Source: Gordonia gummivorans (lineage in GTDB: Bacteria > Actinomycetota > Actinomycetes > Mycobacteriales > Mycobacteriaceae). From it: DNA of 64,000 nt. The stretch is from assembly GCF_022513585.1 (NCBI RefSeq), contig NZ_JAKWBF010000021.1, forward strand, positions 1-64,000. The letters are read 5' to 3'. The notes beneath the pieces were generated by a model. It was not told the DNA's origin and searched no databases. It worked only from the letters and a program-made list of their open reading frames with translations. How positions within the stretch are numbered: position 1 is the stretch's first letter; each line of letters begins with the position of its first letter. Both the position numbers and the translations under genes were made by a program. Below, in pieces: positions 55,032 to 64,000 of this stretch.

Positions 55032-57608
55032 GTGACTGCTCCGAACCTCACCCGCGACCAGGCGCGCGAACGCGCCGCCACCATCTCCGTCACCAACTAC
55101 ACCGTCGACCTCGACCTCACCGACGGTGCCGGCGCACCCGGAACCGAGACCTTCCGGTCGTCGAGCACCGTGACCTTCGGTGCCACCGAAGGCGCGAGCA
55201 CCTTCATCGATCTGGTTGCACCGCGCCTGCTGTCGGCCACGTTGAACGGCACCGACCTCGACATCTCCGACTTCGACGAGTCGGTGGGGATCAAGCTGCC
55301 GAATCTGGCCGCCGACAACACGCTGGTGGTCGTCGCCGACTGCGCGTACTCCAACACCGGCGAGGGCCTGCACCGCTTCGTCGATCAGAGTGACGACTCG
55401 GTCTACCTGTACTCGCAGTTCGAAACCGCCGACGCCAAGCGCATGTTCGCCTGTTTCGACCAACCCGATCTCAAGGCGACCTACACCCTGACGGTCAAGG
55501 CGGCCGCCGATTGGAAGGTCATCTCCAACGCGGCGACCGAATCGGTGACCGACGGGGTACACCGGTTCACCGAGACAGCGCCGATGAGCACCTATCTGGT
55601 CGCGCTGATCGCCGGCCCGTACGCCGAATGGACCGACGTCTACACCGACGATCACGGCGACATCCCGCTCGGCATCTACTGCCGCGCATCCCTCGCCGAG
55701 TTCATGGATCACGAGCGGCTGTTCACCGAGACCAAGCAGGGATTTGCCTTCTACCACAAGAACTTCGGCACTCCGTACGCATTCGGCAAGTACGACCAGC
55801 TCTTCGTCCCCGAGTTCAACGCCGGCGCCATGGAGAACGCCGGTGCGGTGACCTTCCTCGAGGACTACGTGTTCCGGTCGCGGGTGACAAAATACAACTA
55901 TGAGCGACGCGCCGAGACCGTCCTGCACGAGATGGCGCACATGTGGTTCGGCGATCTCGTCACCATGACCTGGTGGGACGACCTGTGGCTCAACGAATCC
56001 TTTGCCACCTTCGCCTCGGTGCTGTGCCAGGCCGAGGCCACCGAGTACACCAGTGCGTGGACGACGTTCGCGAACGTGGAGAAGTCGTGGGCCTACCGGC
56101 AGGACCAGTTGCCTTCCACCCACCCCGTCGCCGCCGACATCCCCGACATCGCCGCGGTCGAGGTGAACTTCGACGGCATCACCTACGCGAAGGGCGCTTC
56201 GGTCCTCAAGCAGCTCGTCGCCTACGTCGGCCTCGAGGATTTCCTCGCCGGGCTGCGTGACTACTTCGTGAGCCACAAGTACGGCAACGCCACCTTCTCC
56301 GATCTGCTTGCGGCGCTGGAGAAGTCGTCGGGTCGCGACCTGTCCGACTGGGGCAACCAGTGGTTGCGCACCACCGGCATCAACGTCATGCGACCCGATT
56401 TCGAGGTCGACGACGACGGCAAGTTCACGCGGTTCACCGTCGTGCAGGACGGTGCACTGCCTGGCGCGGGAGAGACCCGTACCCATCGGATGGGTGTGGG
56501 CATCTACGCCGACAACGGATCCGGCGCACTGGAGCGCGTACACAGCGTCGAACTCGACGTGTCCGGGGATCGCACCGACGTCGCCGATCTGGTGGGCGTC
56601 GAACGCGGTGCACTGATACTGCTCAACGACGGCGATCTCACCTATGCGTCGATCCGGCTCGACCCGGAGTCGCTGGCCACCGCGACCGCGCGCATCGGCG
56701 ACATCACCGACTCCATGCCCCGCACGCTGGTGTGGTCGGCGGCGTGGGAAATGACCCGTCAAGCCGAGATGCGGGCCCGTGACTTCGTCGAACTGGTGGA
56801 ACGCGGTATCTCCGCCGAAACCGAGATCGGGGTCGTCCAACGGGTTCTGCTGCAGGCGACCACCGCGATCGAGGCCTATGCCGACCCCGAGTGGGTGAGC
56901 GCCGAGGGGCGGTCGGGTTTCAGTGCTCGCCTCCTCGAACTCGCGCGTGCGGCGCAAGGCGGATCCGATCACCAACTCGCGTACGTCAACACCCTGCTCG
57001 CCGGTCTGCTCAATGCCGACCAGGTCGACGTGGTGCGCGGGCTACTCGACGGTGACGACCCCGCCGACCACGGCCTGCCAGGACTGGCCGTCGATACCGA
57101 CCTCCGCTGGAAACTGGTGCGCGCGTTGGCAACTGCGGGAGCCATCGACACCGATCCGGATTCCACCCCGATCATCGACGCCGAGGCCGCCCGCGACAAC
57201 ACTGCCACCGGAACCCGCCAGGCGGCCGCGGCCCGCACCGCGCGACCGCTTGCCGAGGCCAAGGCCGACGCATGGGCAAAGGCCATCGACGACGACTCGT
57301 TGTCGAACATCTTCACCCGCACGATGATCGAGGGCTTCGCCCGTCCGGGCCAAGGCGAACTGCTCGAACCCTATGTGGCCAAGTACTTCGACGCGGTCCC
57401 CGAGGTATGGGCTCGTCGTTCGAGCGAGGTCGCGCAGACGGTGGTGATCGGCCTCTATCCCAGCGGGGCGATGACCGAGGACGCGCTGTCGCTCGCCGAC
57501 GACTTCCTCGCCGGCGATCATCCGCCCGCTCTCAAGCGCCTGATCGCCGAGGGCCGCGACGGTGTTGCGCGATCGTTGCGCGCACGGAGGTTCGACCGCG
57601 GCGAGTGA
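55032..57608 (+). CDS. pepN: Aminopeptidase N
   Basis: An 858-residue M1 zinc aminopeptidase. [20 protein letters not shown] contains the GAMEN substrate motif. [20 protein letters not shown] holds HExxH, and [15 protein letters not shown] the third zinc ligand. The C-terminal half is the ERAP1-like helical part. Start: GTG or ATG at 55032, reading [15 protein letters not shown]. It lies head-to-head with mnr, and convergent with the response-regulator gene. Confidence 0.95.
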   Translation: MTAPNLTRDQARERAATISVTNYTVDLDLTDGAGAPGTETFRSSSTVTFGATEGASTFIDLVAPRLLSATLNGTDLDISDFDESVGIKLPNLAADNTLVVVADCAYSNTGEGLHRFVDQSDDSVYLYSQFETADAKRMFACFDQPDLKATYTLTVKAAADWKVISNAATESVTDGVHRFTETAPMSTYLVALIAGPYAEWTDVYTDDHGDIPLGIYCRASLAEFMDHERLFTETKQGFAFYHKNFGTPYAFGKYDQLFVPEFNAGAMENAGAVTFLEDYVFRSRVTKYNYERRAETVLHEMAHMWFGDLVTMTWWDDLWLNESFATFASVLCQAEATEYTSAWTTFANVEKSWAYRQDQLPSTHPVAADIPDIAAVEVNFDGITYAKGASVLKQLVAYVGLEDFLAGLRDYFVSHKYGNATFSDLLAALEKSSGRDLSDWGNQWLRTTGINVMRPDFEVDDDGKFTRFTVVQDGALPGAGETRTHRMGVGIYADNGSGALERVHSVELDVSGDRTDVADLVGVERGALILLNDGDLTYASIRLDPESLATATARIGDITDSMPRTLVWSAAWEMTRQAEMRARDFVELVERGISAETEIGVVQRVLLQATTAIEAYADPEWVSAEGRSGFSARLLELARAAQGGSDHQLAYVNTLLAGLLNADQVDVVRGLLDGDDPADHGLPGLAVDTDLRWKLVRALATAGAIDTDPDSTPIIDAEAARDNTATGTRQAAAARTARPLAEAKADAWAKAIDDDSLSNIFTRTMIEGFARPGQGELLEPYVAKYFDAVPEVWARRSSEVAQTVVIGLYPSGAMTEDALSLADDFLAGDHPPALKRLIAEGRDGVARSLRARRFDRGE

Positions 57609-57611
57609 CTC

Positions 57612-58331
57612 TCAGGGCGTGACGTGCCACACGTAGCGCACTTGCGGTCGGCCGGTGTTGCCATACTCGGTGACCCGGTCGACCGCACCGTCGTCGGCCA
57701 GCCGTTCCAGGTAGCGCCATGCGGTGACACGTGAACTACCCAGCCGCGCAGCAACTTCAGAGGCAGTGAGGCCCGCCGGGCTGTCCTGGATCGCACGCCC
57801 GACGGTGTCCTCGGTCTCCGGCACGGCCCCCTTCTTGGCGGTCCGGCGATCGCCCGTCATCCGCAGTTCCGACACCGCACGGTCGACGTCACGCTGGCTG
57901 ACTGCGTCACCGCTCCCCGACAGCGCTTCCCGATACCGTCGATACTGGCCGATCTTCTCCTCGAACGCTGCGAAGGTGAACGGTTTGAGGAGATACAGCA
58001 GGACGCCGTGCGACATCGCAGTCCGAACGGTCGCCAGTTCGCGCTGCGCGGTGATGGCGATGACGTCCGGACCTGGCCGAAGCCCCGACAGCGCCGCCGC
58101 GAGGTCGACGCCCCGGGCATCGGGCAGACCGAGGTCGAGCAAGACCAGATCGATCGGCGCCCCGTCCGACACCGCAGCACTGGCGGTACGCATCGCATCG
58201 TGTGCGGTCGCCACGGTGGCCACCACCTCGAAACCGCCCATGCGACGAAGATATTCACCGTTCGCCTCGGCGATCACCGGCTCGTCTTCGACGATCAGCA
58301 CCCGGATCGGACGATCCCCAGACTCGCTCAC
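57612..58331 (-). CDS. Response regulator, CitB/DcuR family
   Basis: A 239-residue regulator. The receiver starts VLIVEDEPVIAEANGEYLRR, with the phosphoacceptor Asp66 in DLVLLDLGLPDARG and the lysine in YLLKPFTFAAFEEKIGQYRR. The C-terminal DNA-binding part has LTASEVAARLGSSRVTAWRY. It is coupled to the kinase gene upstream by an ATGA overlap. It probably controls the dicarboxylate carrier gene divergent from the pair. Confidence 0.9.
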   Translation of the reverse strand: MSESGDRPIRVLIVEDEPVIAEANGEYLRRMGGFEVVATVATAHDAMRTASAAVSDGAPIDLVLLDLGLPDARGVDLAAALSGLRPGPDVIAITAQRELATVRTAMSHGVLLYLLKPFTFAAFEEKIGQYRRYREALSGSGDAVSQRDVDRAVSELRMTGDRRTAKKGAVPETEDTVGRAIQDSPAGLTASEVAARLGSSRVTAWRYLERLADDGAVDRVTEYGNTGRPQVRYVWHVTP

Positions 58332-59908
58332 GGGGCGCCCGTCGATCCGGTGTTGACGGCCCGACCCAACCGGGTCGTGACCACCGAGCCATAGGTGTTC
58401 TCCGCACGTAGCGTGCCGTGGTGGCGCGCGACCACCTGCGCGACGAGTGCGAGTCCCAACCCACGTCCCGCCTCGTCGCCGCCGTTCTTGGTCGAGTACC
58501 CACGCTCCTGCGCCTTGGTGAACACATCCGGGTCCATTCCCGGACCACTGTCGGCGACAGTGACCTCCAACGACGCGGCGTCGCCGACGATGGTCACCTC
58601 CACCCAGGGATCGTCGGGGTCGGCGGCGTCGAGGGCGTTGTCGATGAGATTGCCGACCACCGTGATCATCTCGCTCGGCTGCAGCAGGCCGGCCGTGCGG
58701 TCGGTGAGATGTGAGTCCTCGGTCAGGGTCAGCGTGATCCCCCGTTCGGATGCCTGGGCGATCTTGCCCAACAGCAGCGCCGCGAGCGTGGGCTCGACGA
58801 CCGCGTCGGTCATGTGGTCGATGAGTTGTTGGGACAGTTCCAGTTCGGTGGTGGCGGATCGTGCGGCCTCATCTGCTCGGCCCATCTCGATGAGCGTGAT
58901 GATGGTGTGCAGCCGATTCGCGGACTCGTGCGCCCGCGAACGCAGCGTCTCGGCGAACCGCGTCATCGTGTCCAGCTCACCGAGTGCCTCGAGGACCTCA
59001 CTGCGGTCACGGATCGTGACCACCGCGCCATCCTCGCGGCCGGGCACCGGCGATCTGCTCATCATCAGCACGCGGCCCCGATGCGCGGTCAGGACGTCGT
59101 CGAGCGATCCGACCCCGTCGGTGAGGAAGCCCGGCATGTCGAGCTGGTTCTCGCCGGCGTCGGCCACAGATCCGAGAAGCCGCCTCGCCTCGTCGTTGGC
59201 CAGCACCGCACGCCCGTCGTCGAGCACGATGAGACCTTCTCTGATCGCGTGCAGTACGGCGTCGTGGTGCTCGTACATCAGGCGGAGTTCGGCGGGCGCG
59301 AGGCCTCCGGTCTGCGCTCGCAACCTCCTCCGGATGAGCCATAGTCCACCGAACGCGACCACCAGGCTCGCCACGGCGACGGTCAGGATCAGCGGCAGCT
59401 GACCCATCCACGCCTCGGTGAGCTTCTCGATGGTGATGCCCGCAGCGACCATCCCGACGATGCGACCGTCGGGCGCACGCACCGGTGCGATCGTGCGGAT
59501 CGACGGCCCGAGGGTGCCGGTCTCCTCCTCGGTGTACACCTCCCCCCGCAACGCCTGCGCTGTCGCACCGATGTACTTCTGCCCGATCAGGGCGGGCGTG
59601 GTGTGGGTGAATCGGGTTCCGTCGGTCGACATGATCGTGATGAAGGCGATCCCGGTCGCGGCTCGGACCTGCTCGGTGACCGGCTGCAGTGCCGCCGTCG
59701 GGTCAGGTGCCTCGAGCGCCGCGGCCACCGACGGCGCATCGGCCAAGGCGACCGCGACGGCGGTGACCTGGTCGCGCGCGGCGCGCTCCTCGTCGATGCG
59801 GCTGTCGATGACGGCCAGCACGCTGCCCCCGATCACGATGACCGCGACCACTGCCACCTGCAGTGCGACCGCCTGTCCCGCCAGGCTTCGCGGCAGGAGC
59901 TTGCCCAT
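58328..59908 (-). CDS. Sensor histidine kinase, CitA/DcuS family
   Basis: A 526-residue kinase. A first membrane helix (VALQVAVVAVIVIGGSVLAV) precedes an extracytoplasmic PAS domain (about 35-170, with MVAAGITIEKL at its end) and a second helix (LPLILTVAVASLVVAFGGLW). A cytoplasmic PAS region (220-300) follows. The histidine box is LRSRAHESANRLHTIITL. The ATPase part has GNLIDNALDA, DSGPGMDPDVF and GRGLGLALV. The order matches sensors of citrate or C4-dicarboxylates. Confidence 0.9.
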   Translation of the reverse strand: MGKLLPRSLAGQAVALQVAVVAVIVIGGSVLAVIDSRIDEERAARDQVTAVAVALADAPSVAAALEAPDPTAALQPVTEQVRAATGIAFITIMSTDGTRFTHTTPALIGQKYIGATAQALRGEVYTEEETGTLGPSIRTIAPVRAPDGRIVGMVAAGITIEKLTEAWMGQLPLILTVAVASLVVAFGGLWLIRRRLRAQTGGLAPAELRLMYEHHDAVLHAIREGLIVLDDGRAVLANDEARRLLGSVADAGENQLDMPGFLTDGVGSLDDVLTAHRGRVLMMSRSPVPGREDGAVVTIRDRSEVLEALGELDTMTRFAETLRSRAHESANRLHTIITLIEMGRADEAARSATTELELSQQLIDHMTDAVVEPTLAALLLGKIAQASERGITLTLTEDSHLTDRTAGLLQPSEMITVVGNLIDNALDAADPDDPWVEVTIVGDAASLEVTVADSGPGMDPDVFTKAQERGYSTKNGGDEAGRGLGLALVAQVVARHHGTLRAENTYGSVVTTRLGRAVNTGSTGAP

Positions 59909-60068
59909 CTCGACTCCTCACGGTGTCCCGACCGCTTTCGGTTCCCGACCGGGCCGTGTGAACGTAATGAACGCAAGGGTGACCCGAGTCACAACCAACC
60001 ATCACCATTTCTACCGAACCCCCGACAACGACGACCGCAGGACATGCGACAACCCGAGAGGTAGACCG

Positions 60069-61475
60069 ATGACCTTCAGATCGCGAGCGCAGACCCCGTC
60101 CGCCGAACCACCGCTGGACAAGCGCATCGAGAAGCGCGACCGGACCCACTGGCTCTACATCGCGGTGATCGTCGCGGTTGCGGCCGGCATCGTGGTCGGT
60201 CTCGTGTGGCCGGAGTTCGGCAAGGACATCGCGTTCCTCGGCTCGATGTTCATCGACCTCATCAAGATGATGATCGCTCCGGTGATCTTCTGCACCATCG
60301 TGCTCGGCATCGGGTCGGTGCGGAAGGCCGCGACCGTCGGCAAGGTCGGTGGCCTGGCCTTCGTCTACTTCCTCGTGATGTCGACCGTCGCGTTGGCCAT
60401 CGGTCTCGTCGTCGGCAACCTCATCAAGCCGGGCGAGGGACTCAACATCGACGCCAATGCGGGCAAGGGCGCCGAACTGGCCGAGGAGGCCCACGAGTCG
60501 GGCGGCACCATCGAGTTCATCCGCGGCATCGTGCCGGAATCGATGCTCTCAGCCCTCACGGAGGGCAGCGTGCTTCAGGCGCTGTTCGTCGCGCTGCTGG
60601 TGGGCTTCGCGATCCAGGCGATGGGACGCACCGGTGAGCCGATCCTCACCGCGGTCGCCTACTTCCAGAAGCTGGTGTTCAAGGTGCTCATTATGATCCT
60701 GTGGGTCGCCCCGATCGGCGCATTCGGCGCGATCGCCAACGTCGTGGGACAGACCGGCTGGGAAGCCGTCAAACAGTTGGCCGTTCTCATGTTGGCCTTC
60801 TACATCACCTGCATCGTGTTCGTATTCGGCATTCTCGGTGTGCTGCTGCGCACCATGGCCGGGGTGTCGATCTTCCGTCTGGTGCGCTATCTGGCGCGCG
60901 AGTATCTGCTGATCTTCGCGACGTCGTCGTCGGAATCCGCGCTGCCCCGGCTGATCGCCAAGATGGAGCATCTCGGCGTGGACAAGACCACCGTGGGCGT
61001 GGTGGTGCCCACCGGCTATTCGTTCAACCTCGACGGCACCGCGATCTACCTCACGATGGCCTCGATCTTCATCGCCGACGCCATGGGCGATCCGCTGTCG
61101 ATCGGTGAGCAGATCGGGCTCTTGGCGTTCATGATCATCGCCTCCAAGGGCGCCGCCGGTGTCACGGGCGCCGGACTGGCCACTCTGGCGGGCGGATTGC
61201 AGGCACATCGGCCGGAAATGCTCGACGGCGTCGGCATGATCGTCGGCATCGACCGATTCATGTCGGAAGCCCGGGCGGTCACCAACTTCTCCGGCAATGC
61301 GGTGGCCACCCTGCTCGTCGGATCGTGGACCCACACCTACAACCCGGATCGGGTGGAGGATGTGCTGTCGGGTCGCGAACCCTTCAACGAGGCCAACATG
61401 GTCGACGACGACCTCGACCATCTACCCAGCACGAAGACCCAGACCGACGATGCGCCGGAGCTGGTCAAACAGTAG
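60069..61475 (+). CDS. dctA: C4-dicarboxylate:cation symporter
   Basis: A 468-residue member of the dicarboxylate/amino acid:cation symporter family (DAACS), taking up succinate, fumarate and malate with protons or sodium. ATG 60069 has GAGAGG upstream; the open frame back to 59418 is antisense to the kinase gene. The protein has about eight membrane segments. TSSSESALPRLIAKMEHLGV is the serine-rich loop, and TGYSFNLDGTAIYLTMASIF is the substrate-binding motif (NxDGT). The divergent two-component system probably controls it. Confidence 0.92.
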   Translation: MTFRSRAQTPSAEPPLDKRIEKRDRTHWLYIAVIVAVAAGIVVGLVWPEFGKDIAFLGSMFIDLIKMMIAPVIFCTIVLGIGSVRKAATVGKVGGLAFVYFLVMSTVALAIGLVVGNLIKPGEGLNIDANAGKGAELAEEAHESGGTIEFIRGIVPESMLSALTEGSVLQALFVALLVGFAIQAMGRTGEPILTAVAYFQKLVFKVLIMILWVAPIGAFGAIANVVGQTGWEAVKQLAVLMLAFYITCIVFVFGILGVLLRTMAGVSIFRLVRYLAREYLLIFATSSSESALPRLIAKMEHLGVDKTTVGVVVPTGYSFNLDGTAIYLTMASIFIADAMGDPLSIGEQIGLLAFMIIASKGAAGVTGAGLATLAGGLQAHRPEMLDGVGMIVGIDRFMSEARAVTNFSGNAVATLLVGSWTHTYNPDRVEDVLSGREPFNEANMVDDDLDHLPSTKTQTDDAPELVKQ

Positions 61476-61484
61476 CGAGCACAC

Positions 61485-61522
61485 GCAAAGGGCGCTCCCA
61501 CCTCGGTGGGAGCGCCCTTTGC
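61485..61522. terminator. Bidirectional terminator after dctA
   Basis: GCAAAGGGCGCTCCCACC (61485-61502) pairs perfectly with GGTGGGAGCGCCCTTTGC (61505-61522) around two bases. Weaker pairing (AGCACAC with GTGTGCT) extends the stem on both sides. It lies between the convergent dctA and DUF5130 genes. Confidence 0.93.
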
Positions 61523-61561
61523 GCTGTGTGCTCTCAGAACGGGCCGGATCGGCCCTCGATG

Positions 61562-62059
61562 TCAGCTCGACGCGGCGGCTGTCGCCATCACATGCAGTGC
61601 TGCGATGAGTCCGTCGATCAGCTTGCCCTGCCGGAAGCTGGTGACGGCTGCGGTGACGCCGAGCGCTGCGACACGATCGTTGACCCGGTCGGCCACGGCG
61701 ACACCGGAAACCACCACGGCATCACGCGAGCTCGGCGAGACCGCGATAAGGGTTCCGTACGCGGGTTCCGGAGCCTTGGCGAGCACGGCCCGGGCGGAGG
61801 CAACGGCGTCGTCGCCCAGGTCGCCGAGGTACACCGAGAACCGTACGAGCGCTTTCTCGCTGGCGGCCTTGAGTGCGTCGTCGAGCGCGATCAGTTCGTC
61901 GCGGCTGAACGGCGGCGTGGTGGGCGCCTGGCCTGGGTAGCGGGTGGCCGAGACGCGTCCGCTGTTGGTGATCACGGTGCCGATGGGCAGCTCGGCCGGC
62001 GACGAGACCGTCAGCTCGCCGTGCGAGATCGGTTGGGTTACCTCACCACTTGCCACTTG
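61562..62059 (-). CDS. DUF5130 family protein
   Basis: About 165 residues from the GTG at 62059, which has GGAGG eight bases upstream; ATGs at 62077 and 62071 are alternatives. The protein has PFSRDELIALDDALKAASEK and FSVYLGDLGDDAVASARAVL, typical of DUF5130 (Rv2468c type), a TPM-like fold. No membrane segment is clear. Its start overlaps the end of the small membrane protein gene. Function unknown. Confidence 0.82.
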   Translation of the reverse strand, partial: QVASGEVTQPISHGELTVSSPAELPIGTVITNSGRVSATRYPGQAPTTPPFSRDELIALDDALKAASEKALVRFSVYLGDLGDDAVASARAVLAKAPEPAYGTLIAVSPSSRDAVVVSGVAVADRVNDRVAALGVTAAVTSFRQGKLIDGLIAALHVMATAAASS

Positions 62060-62297
62060 CCGAACCTCCATCCACATCGCCGGGTTCTGCGTGTCGCGGC
62101 AGGGCCATCGGCTCGATGTCGGTGGCACTGAACAGCAGCGGCGCGCGATCCCACGGCTCGTCGAGTGTGTACTCCTGAACCTTCGGGTACTTCACCCCGA
62201 ACGAAAACGCCATCGACACGACACACAGCACGACGAAGAAAACCGTGATGATCGTGACCGGCACTCCGATGGGGACGATCAGGCTGTCGATGTCCAT
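62043..62297 (-). CDS. Small single-pass membrane protein
   Basis: An 84-residue protein with one membrane segment near the N-terminus (VPVTIITVFFVVLCVVSMAF) and a polar C-terminal tail (KYPKVQEYTLDEPWDRAPLL). It is co-transcribed with the DUF5130 gene, overlapping its start. In M. tuberculosis a small unknown gene stands in the same place (Rv2468A); equivalence is inferred from position only. Confidence 0.7.
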   Translation of the reverse strand: MDIDSLIVPIGVPVTIITVFFVVLCVVSMAFSFGVKYPKVQEYTLDEPWDRAPLLFSATDIEPMALPRHAEPGDVDGGSASGKW

Positions 62298-62440
62298 GTC
62301 ACCCTTTCGATCGGTTGTGCCTGCGCGGCGCGGACGTGGTCATGAACGCTCCGGCGCAGGTCGTGAAAACAATCTAGCCCACCTAGGACGGTCTGGTGCA
62401 GCGGACCCCTACAGCGCGTCGTAGAACTCTGCGGACCCGT

Positions 62441-63019
62441 TCAGGCTGCGCCGACGGCGAGGTATTGCTCCCAGGAGGGATCGATCTCCTTGATGGTCGA
62501 CAGCAAACGCCAGTGGTGCCCCTTCGGCGCGGTCGGATTGTGGTGCAGAGTCCAGCCGAGCTCGGCGAGCAGCCGATCGGCCTTGCGGTGGTTGCAGCTC
62601 GCGCAACACGCGACGCAGTTGTCCCATCCATGCGCGCCGCCCCGGCTACGCGGTACGACGTGGTCGATGGTGGTCGCCCGGCCACTGCAATAGCCGCATC
62701 GAAATCGGTCGCGGTGCATGAGCGCGGCTCTGGTCATCGGCACGACGGCCCGATAGGGAACCCGAATGTAGGTACGTAGCCGGATCACCGACGGGATCGG
62801 GACCACCGTGTCGACCGAGTGCACCGCGCGGCCTGGGTCTTCGGTGTGCACCACTTCGGCGCGTTCGCGCAGGATCAACACGATCGCGCGGCGGACCGAG
62901 ATGGCGGTGAGCGGCTCGAAGGTCGCGTTGAGCAGCAGCACCCGGCGACGGCCCCACAGCGAGGAGCCGGATTCGGTCGTTGCCTGCGGTTTGATCGCCT
63001 GCTGTGCGCTGCGTGCCAT
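62441..63019 (-). CDS. HNH endonuclease family protein
   Basis: A 192-residue protein from ATG 63019 (MARSAQQAIKPQ). LWGRRRVLLLNATFEPLTAI is the conserved N-terminal part of this group. The HNH motif is in RDRFRCGYCSGRATTIDHVV, then SRGGAHGWDNCVACCASCNH with zinc cysteines. It matches the chromosomal HNH protein Rv2469c, widespread in actinobacteria, whose role is unknown. It is divergent from glbO. Confidence 0.88.
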   Translation of the reverse strand: MARSAQQAIKPQATTESGSSLWGRRRVLLLNATFEPLTAISVRRAIVLILRERAEVVHTEDPGRAVHSVDTVVPIPSVIRLRTYIRVPYRAVVPMTRAALMHRDRFRCGYCSGRATTIDHVVPRSRGGAHGWDNCVACCASCNHRKADRLLAELGWTLHHNPTAPKGHHWRLLSTIKEIDPSWEQYLAVGAA

Positions 63020-63146
63020 TGCGCCTCCCGTCAACACCGGACGTGGTCACAGTTCACCACGGAACCCCGACATGCGCACGGCCGGAGAACCTCGATGTTG
63101 AGGGACCGTCGGACGCCCGTGACAATGGGTGGTGAAAGGTGGAGAC

Positions 63147-63593
63147 ATGAGTGGCGAGATCCCGGGCGGCATCGAGCCCGCCAACTCGGGCAGGCAGCAG
63201 GCACCCGACCCCCGCAGCTTCTATGAGGCGGTCGGCGGTGCCGAGACCTTCGACCGCATCACGGCGGTGTTCTACCGCGAGGTGGCCAAGGACGACGTCC
63301 TTCGACCGCTGTATCCCGAGGCCGATCTGGGACCGGCCGAGCGTCGTCTCCGCATGTTTCTCGAGCAGTACTGGGGTGGTCCGCGCACCTACTCCGACGA
63401 ACGCGGACACCCCCGGCTGCGCATGCGGCACCATCCGTATCGCATCGGGCCGATCGAACGCGACGCCTGGCTGCGCTGCATGCACACGGCGATCGCGTCC
63501 ATCGATGACGCCACGCTGGATTCCGAGCACCGGCGAGCGCTCACCGACTACATCGAGATGGCGGCGCAGTCGATGATGAATTCGCCCATCTGA
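63147..63593 (+). CDS. glbO: Truncated hemoglobin GlbO (group II)
   Basis: A 148-residue group II truncated hemoglobin. ATG 63147 has a GGTGGAG site upstream. [20 protein letters not shown] is the N-terminal helix. [20 protein letters not shown] has the group-II tyrosine and tryptophan region, and [20 protein letters not shown] contains the proximal histidine. It binds oxygen and may protect against nitric oxide. It is next to the HNH gene, as in mycobacteria (Rv2470). Confidence 0.93.
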   Translation: MSGEIPGGIEPANSGRQQAPDPRSFYEAVGGAETFDRITAVFYREVAKDDVLRPLYPEADLGPAERRLRMFLEQYWGGPRTYSDERGHPRLRMRHHPYRIGPIERDAWLRCMHTAIASIDDATLDSEHRRALTDYIEMAAQSMMNSPI

Positions 63594-63666
63594 CGTGCCC
63601 TCGGCGCGTCGCACCCGACGCGCCGACTTGACCTGGATTTCTCACCGAAAACCCAGGTAGGGCAGA

Positions 63667-64000
63667 ATGACCAGAGTGAGCGATGAGACACATGGTGATG
63701 ATGTCCCCGCTGAGGAAGGCGACGCCAACCAGCCCAGCGGTGTGGACACAGATGCCGACTCGATCTCGGACGCCGACCCGGCGGTGCGCGGTGACGAGAC
63801 CGCCGACGCCGAGGTCGACGACACCACCGCTCCCGCCGAACTTGCGGCCGACGACAACGACGACGTCGACGAGCCGGACAGCAGCATCGTCGAGACCGAC
63901 ACCGCGGACACCGATGACGCCGTAGACACACTCGACGACCAGGCGGCCGACGACCAGATCTCCGACCCGAACGTCCCGGACCCGGACGCCCCGGATCAGC
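63667..64000 (+). CDS. Very acidic protein, N-terminal part only
   Basis: The frame is open from ATG 63667 (or GTG 63676) to the window end, 111 codons. The visible part has about 30 percent aspartate plus glutamate, few hydrophobic residues (for example DETADAEVDDTTAPAELAAD) and a run of PD steps near the end (NVPDPDAPD). It must be disordered. The folded part of the protein, if any, lies beyond the window. Such acidic N-termini are common in actinobacterial membrane or cell-wall proteins. No family can be called. Confidence 0.6.
   Translation, partial: MTRVSDETHGDDVPAEEGDANQPSGVDTDADSISDADPAVRGDETADAEVDDTTAPAELAADDNDDVDEPDSSIVETDTADTDDAVDTLDDQAADDQISDPNVPDPDAPDQ

Noticed and set aside
59418..60068. 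Long upstream extension of the dctA frame
   Set aside because: It is antisense to the sensor kinase gene. The ATG at 60069 has a ribosome site and starts the carrier.
1..64000. CRISPR arrays, rRNA genes and riboswitches
   Set aside because: No regularly spaced repeat arrays and no rRNA sequence were seen. No leader could be matched to a known riboswitch by eye.

Overview
The window is high-GC actinobacterial DNA from a mycolic-acid order (Mycobacteriales) genome, most likely a Gordonia or close relative. The evidence is the gene order valS-folC-DUF4233-ndk-rne-rplU-rpmA-obgE-proB, paired clpP1/clpP2 next to clpX and tig, the order sepIVA-yceD-rnc-mutM, a mycothiol-type thioredoxin-fold reductase, an L,D-transpeptidase and an ectABC cluster. 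The genus is inferred from protein and synteny memory, not from a search.

Region 1 (1 to about 15.1 kb) is accessory and plasmid-like. It opens inside a theta-type replication gene (repA, cut by the window edge) overlapped by repB. It then carries a 123-bp direct repeat, a toxin-antitoxin pair, small DNA-binding proteins, two homologous proteins of about 50 residues, an inverted-repeat cluster that looks like an oriT, a MobC-like protein and a relaxase. A four-gene minus-strand operon follows: serine recombinase, membrane-anchored protein, nucleotidyltransferase-like protein and an unknown 334-residue protein. Next come a DUF3825 protein and a restriction-modification pair in which an HsdR-N-like nuclease domain is fused to an N6-adenine methylase, with a separate S subunit and no HsdR motor. 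About 0.8 kb of decayed sequence separates this from mutM. The element therefore appears to be an integrated mobilizable plasmid (or part of an integrative element) beside mutM.

Region 2 (15.2-20.8 kb, minus strand) is core: mutM, rnc, yceD, sepIVA, coaD, a nitronate monooxygenase-like gene and rsmD. Region 3 (21.0-24.3 kb, plus strand) has the ectoine genes ectA, ectB and ectC, a strong terminator and a sirtuin. A 0.7-kb intergenic stretch full of inverted repeats follows.

Region 4 (25.0-38.9 kb, minus strand) is the housekeeping block proB, obgE, rpmA, rplU, rne, ndk, a secreted protein, DUF4233, folC, valS and mobA. A divergent YdeP/FdhF-like molybdoenzyme reads to 41.25 kb. Region 5 (41.3-46.3 kb) is the proteostasis block clpX, clpP2, clpP1 and tig (minus), then tRNA-Pro and tRNA-Gly.

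Region 6 (46.4-64.0 kb) has a zinc-ribbon protein, a secreted lipase with a suspect 5' end, an L,D-transpeptidase, sthA, a serine hydrolase, a 44-residue ORF, nei, rpiB, an M48 protease, the mycothiol-linked reductase, pepN, a CitA/DcuS-type two-component system divergent from a dicarboxylate carrier, DUF5130, a small membrane protein, an HNH nuclease, glbO and the start of a very acidic protein. The order nei-rpiB-mnr-pepN-DUF5130-HNH-glbO parallels the M. tuberculosis Rv2464c-Rv2470 neighbourhood, with the dicarboxylate module as an addition.
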